NCBI GenBank assembly: GCA_947164605.1
Contig: CAMUXE010000003.1
Coordinates: forward strand, 62,001 to 126,000
Direction of reading: 5' to 3'
Source: an uncultured Lachnospiraceae bacterium
Lineage (GTDB): Bacteria; Bacillota; Clostridia; Lachnospirales; Lachnospiraceae
Length of the DNA: 64,000 nt
A model generated the notes under the pieces. The model saw only the letters and a list, made by a program, of their open reading frames with translations. It had not been told where the DNA came from and did not search any database. Position 1 is the stretch's first letter; every line of letters begins with the position of its first letter. Of the stretch, positions 63,186-64,000 are shown piece by piece. Position numbers and translations under genes: made by a program.

Positions 63186-64000
63186 TCACTTCAATATATC
63201 TAACATTCCAAGCAAGGTGTCTTTGTCATTTATCTTAGGGTTATCCATTACAGCATACATGAGCTTTTCAAGCATTTGCCCAATCTCTCTGCCCTTAAAG
63301 CCATATTTCATAAGATCATTTCCGCTGACCTTCAAGTCTTTAAGCGAGGTTGGATCCCCATTCTCTATAATTCTATCAAACATATTCTTTAAGAGGGCCA
63401 AATGCCTCTTTCTTGCACTTATAGGAATACCTGTCACAGCCTCTCTGGCCTTGCATTCGACCTCAAGAAAGTCAAAGATATAGGCCATCTGCTCTGTTCC
63501 CTGCTTAAAAATAGCCTCTCTGACTGCCGGCTCCCTCTCCTCAATCAACTGCTTAGAGTATCTCAAAATCCCCCCAACCTGATCTTTGGTCTTATTGTCC
63601 ATTCTAAGATGCTTGAGACAAGCTTCTGCATCCCTGTAATCTGTCATACTAAAAAGAGCAGCCAGTCTAAGCACCTTGTCTTTTCTGATATTTTCAAGCA
63701 TATAGACTGTGTGTTCTCTGTATTTCTTATTCAAAGCCCTGTCAGCTTCCGGTAATATGTCAGCAAAAAGGCCGCTGTCGTGGTATAAAACAGCTTTGGC
63801 AGGCTCGTCAGCCATGATAGTCTTCATAAGCTCAACCTCGACCCTCTCCATGCTTATCTTCTCAATATTGGGAGCCAGCTTACATACCGCACTGTAAGTT
63901 GCCTCATCTATATCAAACCCCAGCTGAGCGCTGAATCTGACAGCTCTCATCATCCTGAGGGCATCTTCATCAAATCTCTCCTCAGGCTTGCCAACGCATT
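63186..64000 (-). CDS. cca: CCA-adding tRNA nucleotidyltransferase, C-terminal part
   Basis: The frame is open to the right edge, so the N-terminal catalytic part lies outside. The visible 271 residues contain RFDEDALRMMRAVRFSAQLGF, the neck motif of class II CCA-adding and poly(A) polymerases, then ISMERVEVELMKTI and helical body and tail domains. It matures tRNA 3' ends. In Gram-positives without separate poly(A) polymerase this family usually means the CCA enzyme. It ends 27 bases before the PEGA lipoprotein gene, in the same direction. Confidence 0.9.
   Translation of the reverse strand, partial: CVGKPEERFDEDALRMMRAVRFSAQLGFDIDEATYSAVCKLAPNIEKISMERVEVELMKTIMADEPAKAVLYHDSGLFADILPEADRALNKKYREHTVYMLENIRKDKVLRLAALFSMTDYRDAEACLKHLRMDNKTKDQVGGILRYSKQLIEEREPAVREAIFKQGTEQMAYIFDFLEVECKAREAVTGIPISARKRHLALLKNMFDRIIENGDPTSLKDLKVSGNDLMKYGFKGREIGQMLEKLMYAVMDNPKINDKDTLLGMLDILK

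Noticed and set aside
62845..63483. Plus-strand open frame of about 212 codons across the PEGA lipoprotein and cca genes
   Set aside because: Antisense to two real genes and bridging their gap; composition reflects the reverse of coding sequence.
1..64000. tRNA, rRNA, insertion sequence or phage genes
   Set aside because: No cloverleaf, rRNA-like stretch, transposase or integrase was recognised on either strand; a tRNAscan and Rfam search would settle this.

Overview
The window reads as an AT-rich Firmicutes chromosome, most likely Lachnospiraceae (Butyrivibrio/Pseudobutyrivibrio/Lachnospira-like). The basis is strong AGGAGG-type ribosome binding sites, TTGACA/TATAAT promoters, Gram-positive families (YfhO, DUF1934, TcaA-like zinc-ribbon membrane protein, FCD-type GntR) and lipoproteins with lipoboxes. 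No rRNA, tRNA, insertion sequence, phage gene or CRISPR array was seen. The genus is an inference. No gene-free gap exceeds about 300 bases.

Left part (1-13.7 kb), mixed housekeeping genes: the end of a TPM-domain membrane protein; a secreted trigger-factor/FKBP-like lipoprotein; an agmatine-to-putrescine operon (aguA, aguB) ending in plsC; a minus-strand operon ispE-gntR-murI-DUF1934-small membrane protein with a palindrome over its promoter; a divergent AraC regulator/MATE exporter pair with 27-bp direct repeats between them; a zinc-ribbon membrane protein; and a conserved protein of unknown function.

Main part (13.8-61.7 kb): about 48 kb entirely on the minus strand, a very large cell-surface polysaccharide locus. 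In transcription order it starts with aminotransferase, initiating sugar-phosphate transferase, GT2 and FlaA1/PglF-type dehydratase (lipid-linked primer sugar), then GT4 transferases, the Wzm/Wzt ABC exporter with a glycan-binding C-terminal domain, and three tandem GT4 enzymes. A first MBOAT/SGNH acylation pair and a large GT-C-like membrane protein follow. Next come ManC, Gmd, Rmd (GDP-D-rhamnose) and an RmlD-like reductase, GtrB/GtrA-like flippase components, a YidC-TagF fusion, an LTA-synthase/sulfatase-like enzyme, a signal peptidase I, an ALG5-like GT2, UDP-galactopyranose mutase, a membrane-anchored sigma-like protein and a ManC-like/ManA fusion. It ends with GT-C enzymes (YfhO, PIG-V-like), an SGNH hydrolase, a DPM-like GT2, a second MBOAT/SGNH pair, galE and glmM. 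Two near-consensus internal promoters (43796-43824 and 55495-55523, the latter just behind a terminator) divide it into transcription units.

How the parts fit: the set can make nucleotide sugars (GDP-Man, GDP-Rha, UDP-Gal/Galf, GlcN-1-P), start a glycan on undecaprenyl phosphate, extend it in the cytoplasm, export it by Wzm/Wzt and decorate it outside with polyprenyl-phosphate sugars (three GT2 synthases, three GT-C-like enzymes), acyl groups (two MBOAT/SGNH modules) and possibly glycerol phosphate (YidC-TagF fusion plus LTA-synthase-like enzyme). Right edge (61.8-64 kb): a PEGA-domain lipoprotein and the 3' part of a CCA-adding enzyme.

Most unusual items: the YidC-TagF fusion; the mannose fusion protein whose nucleotidyltransferase motifs are eroded while an intact ManC lies elsewhere in the locus; and a sigma-70-like protein tethered to the membrane by a long Ser/Gly/Thr extracellular tail.
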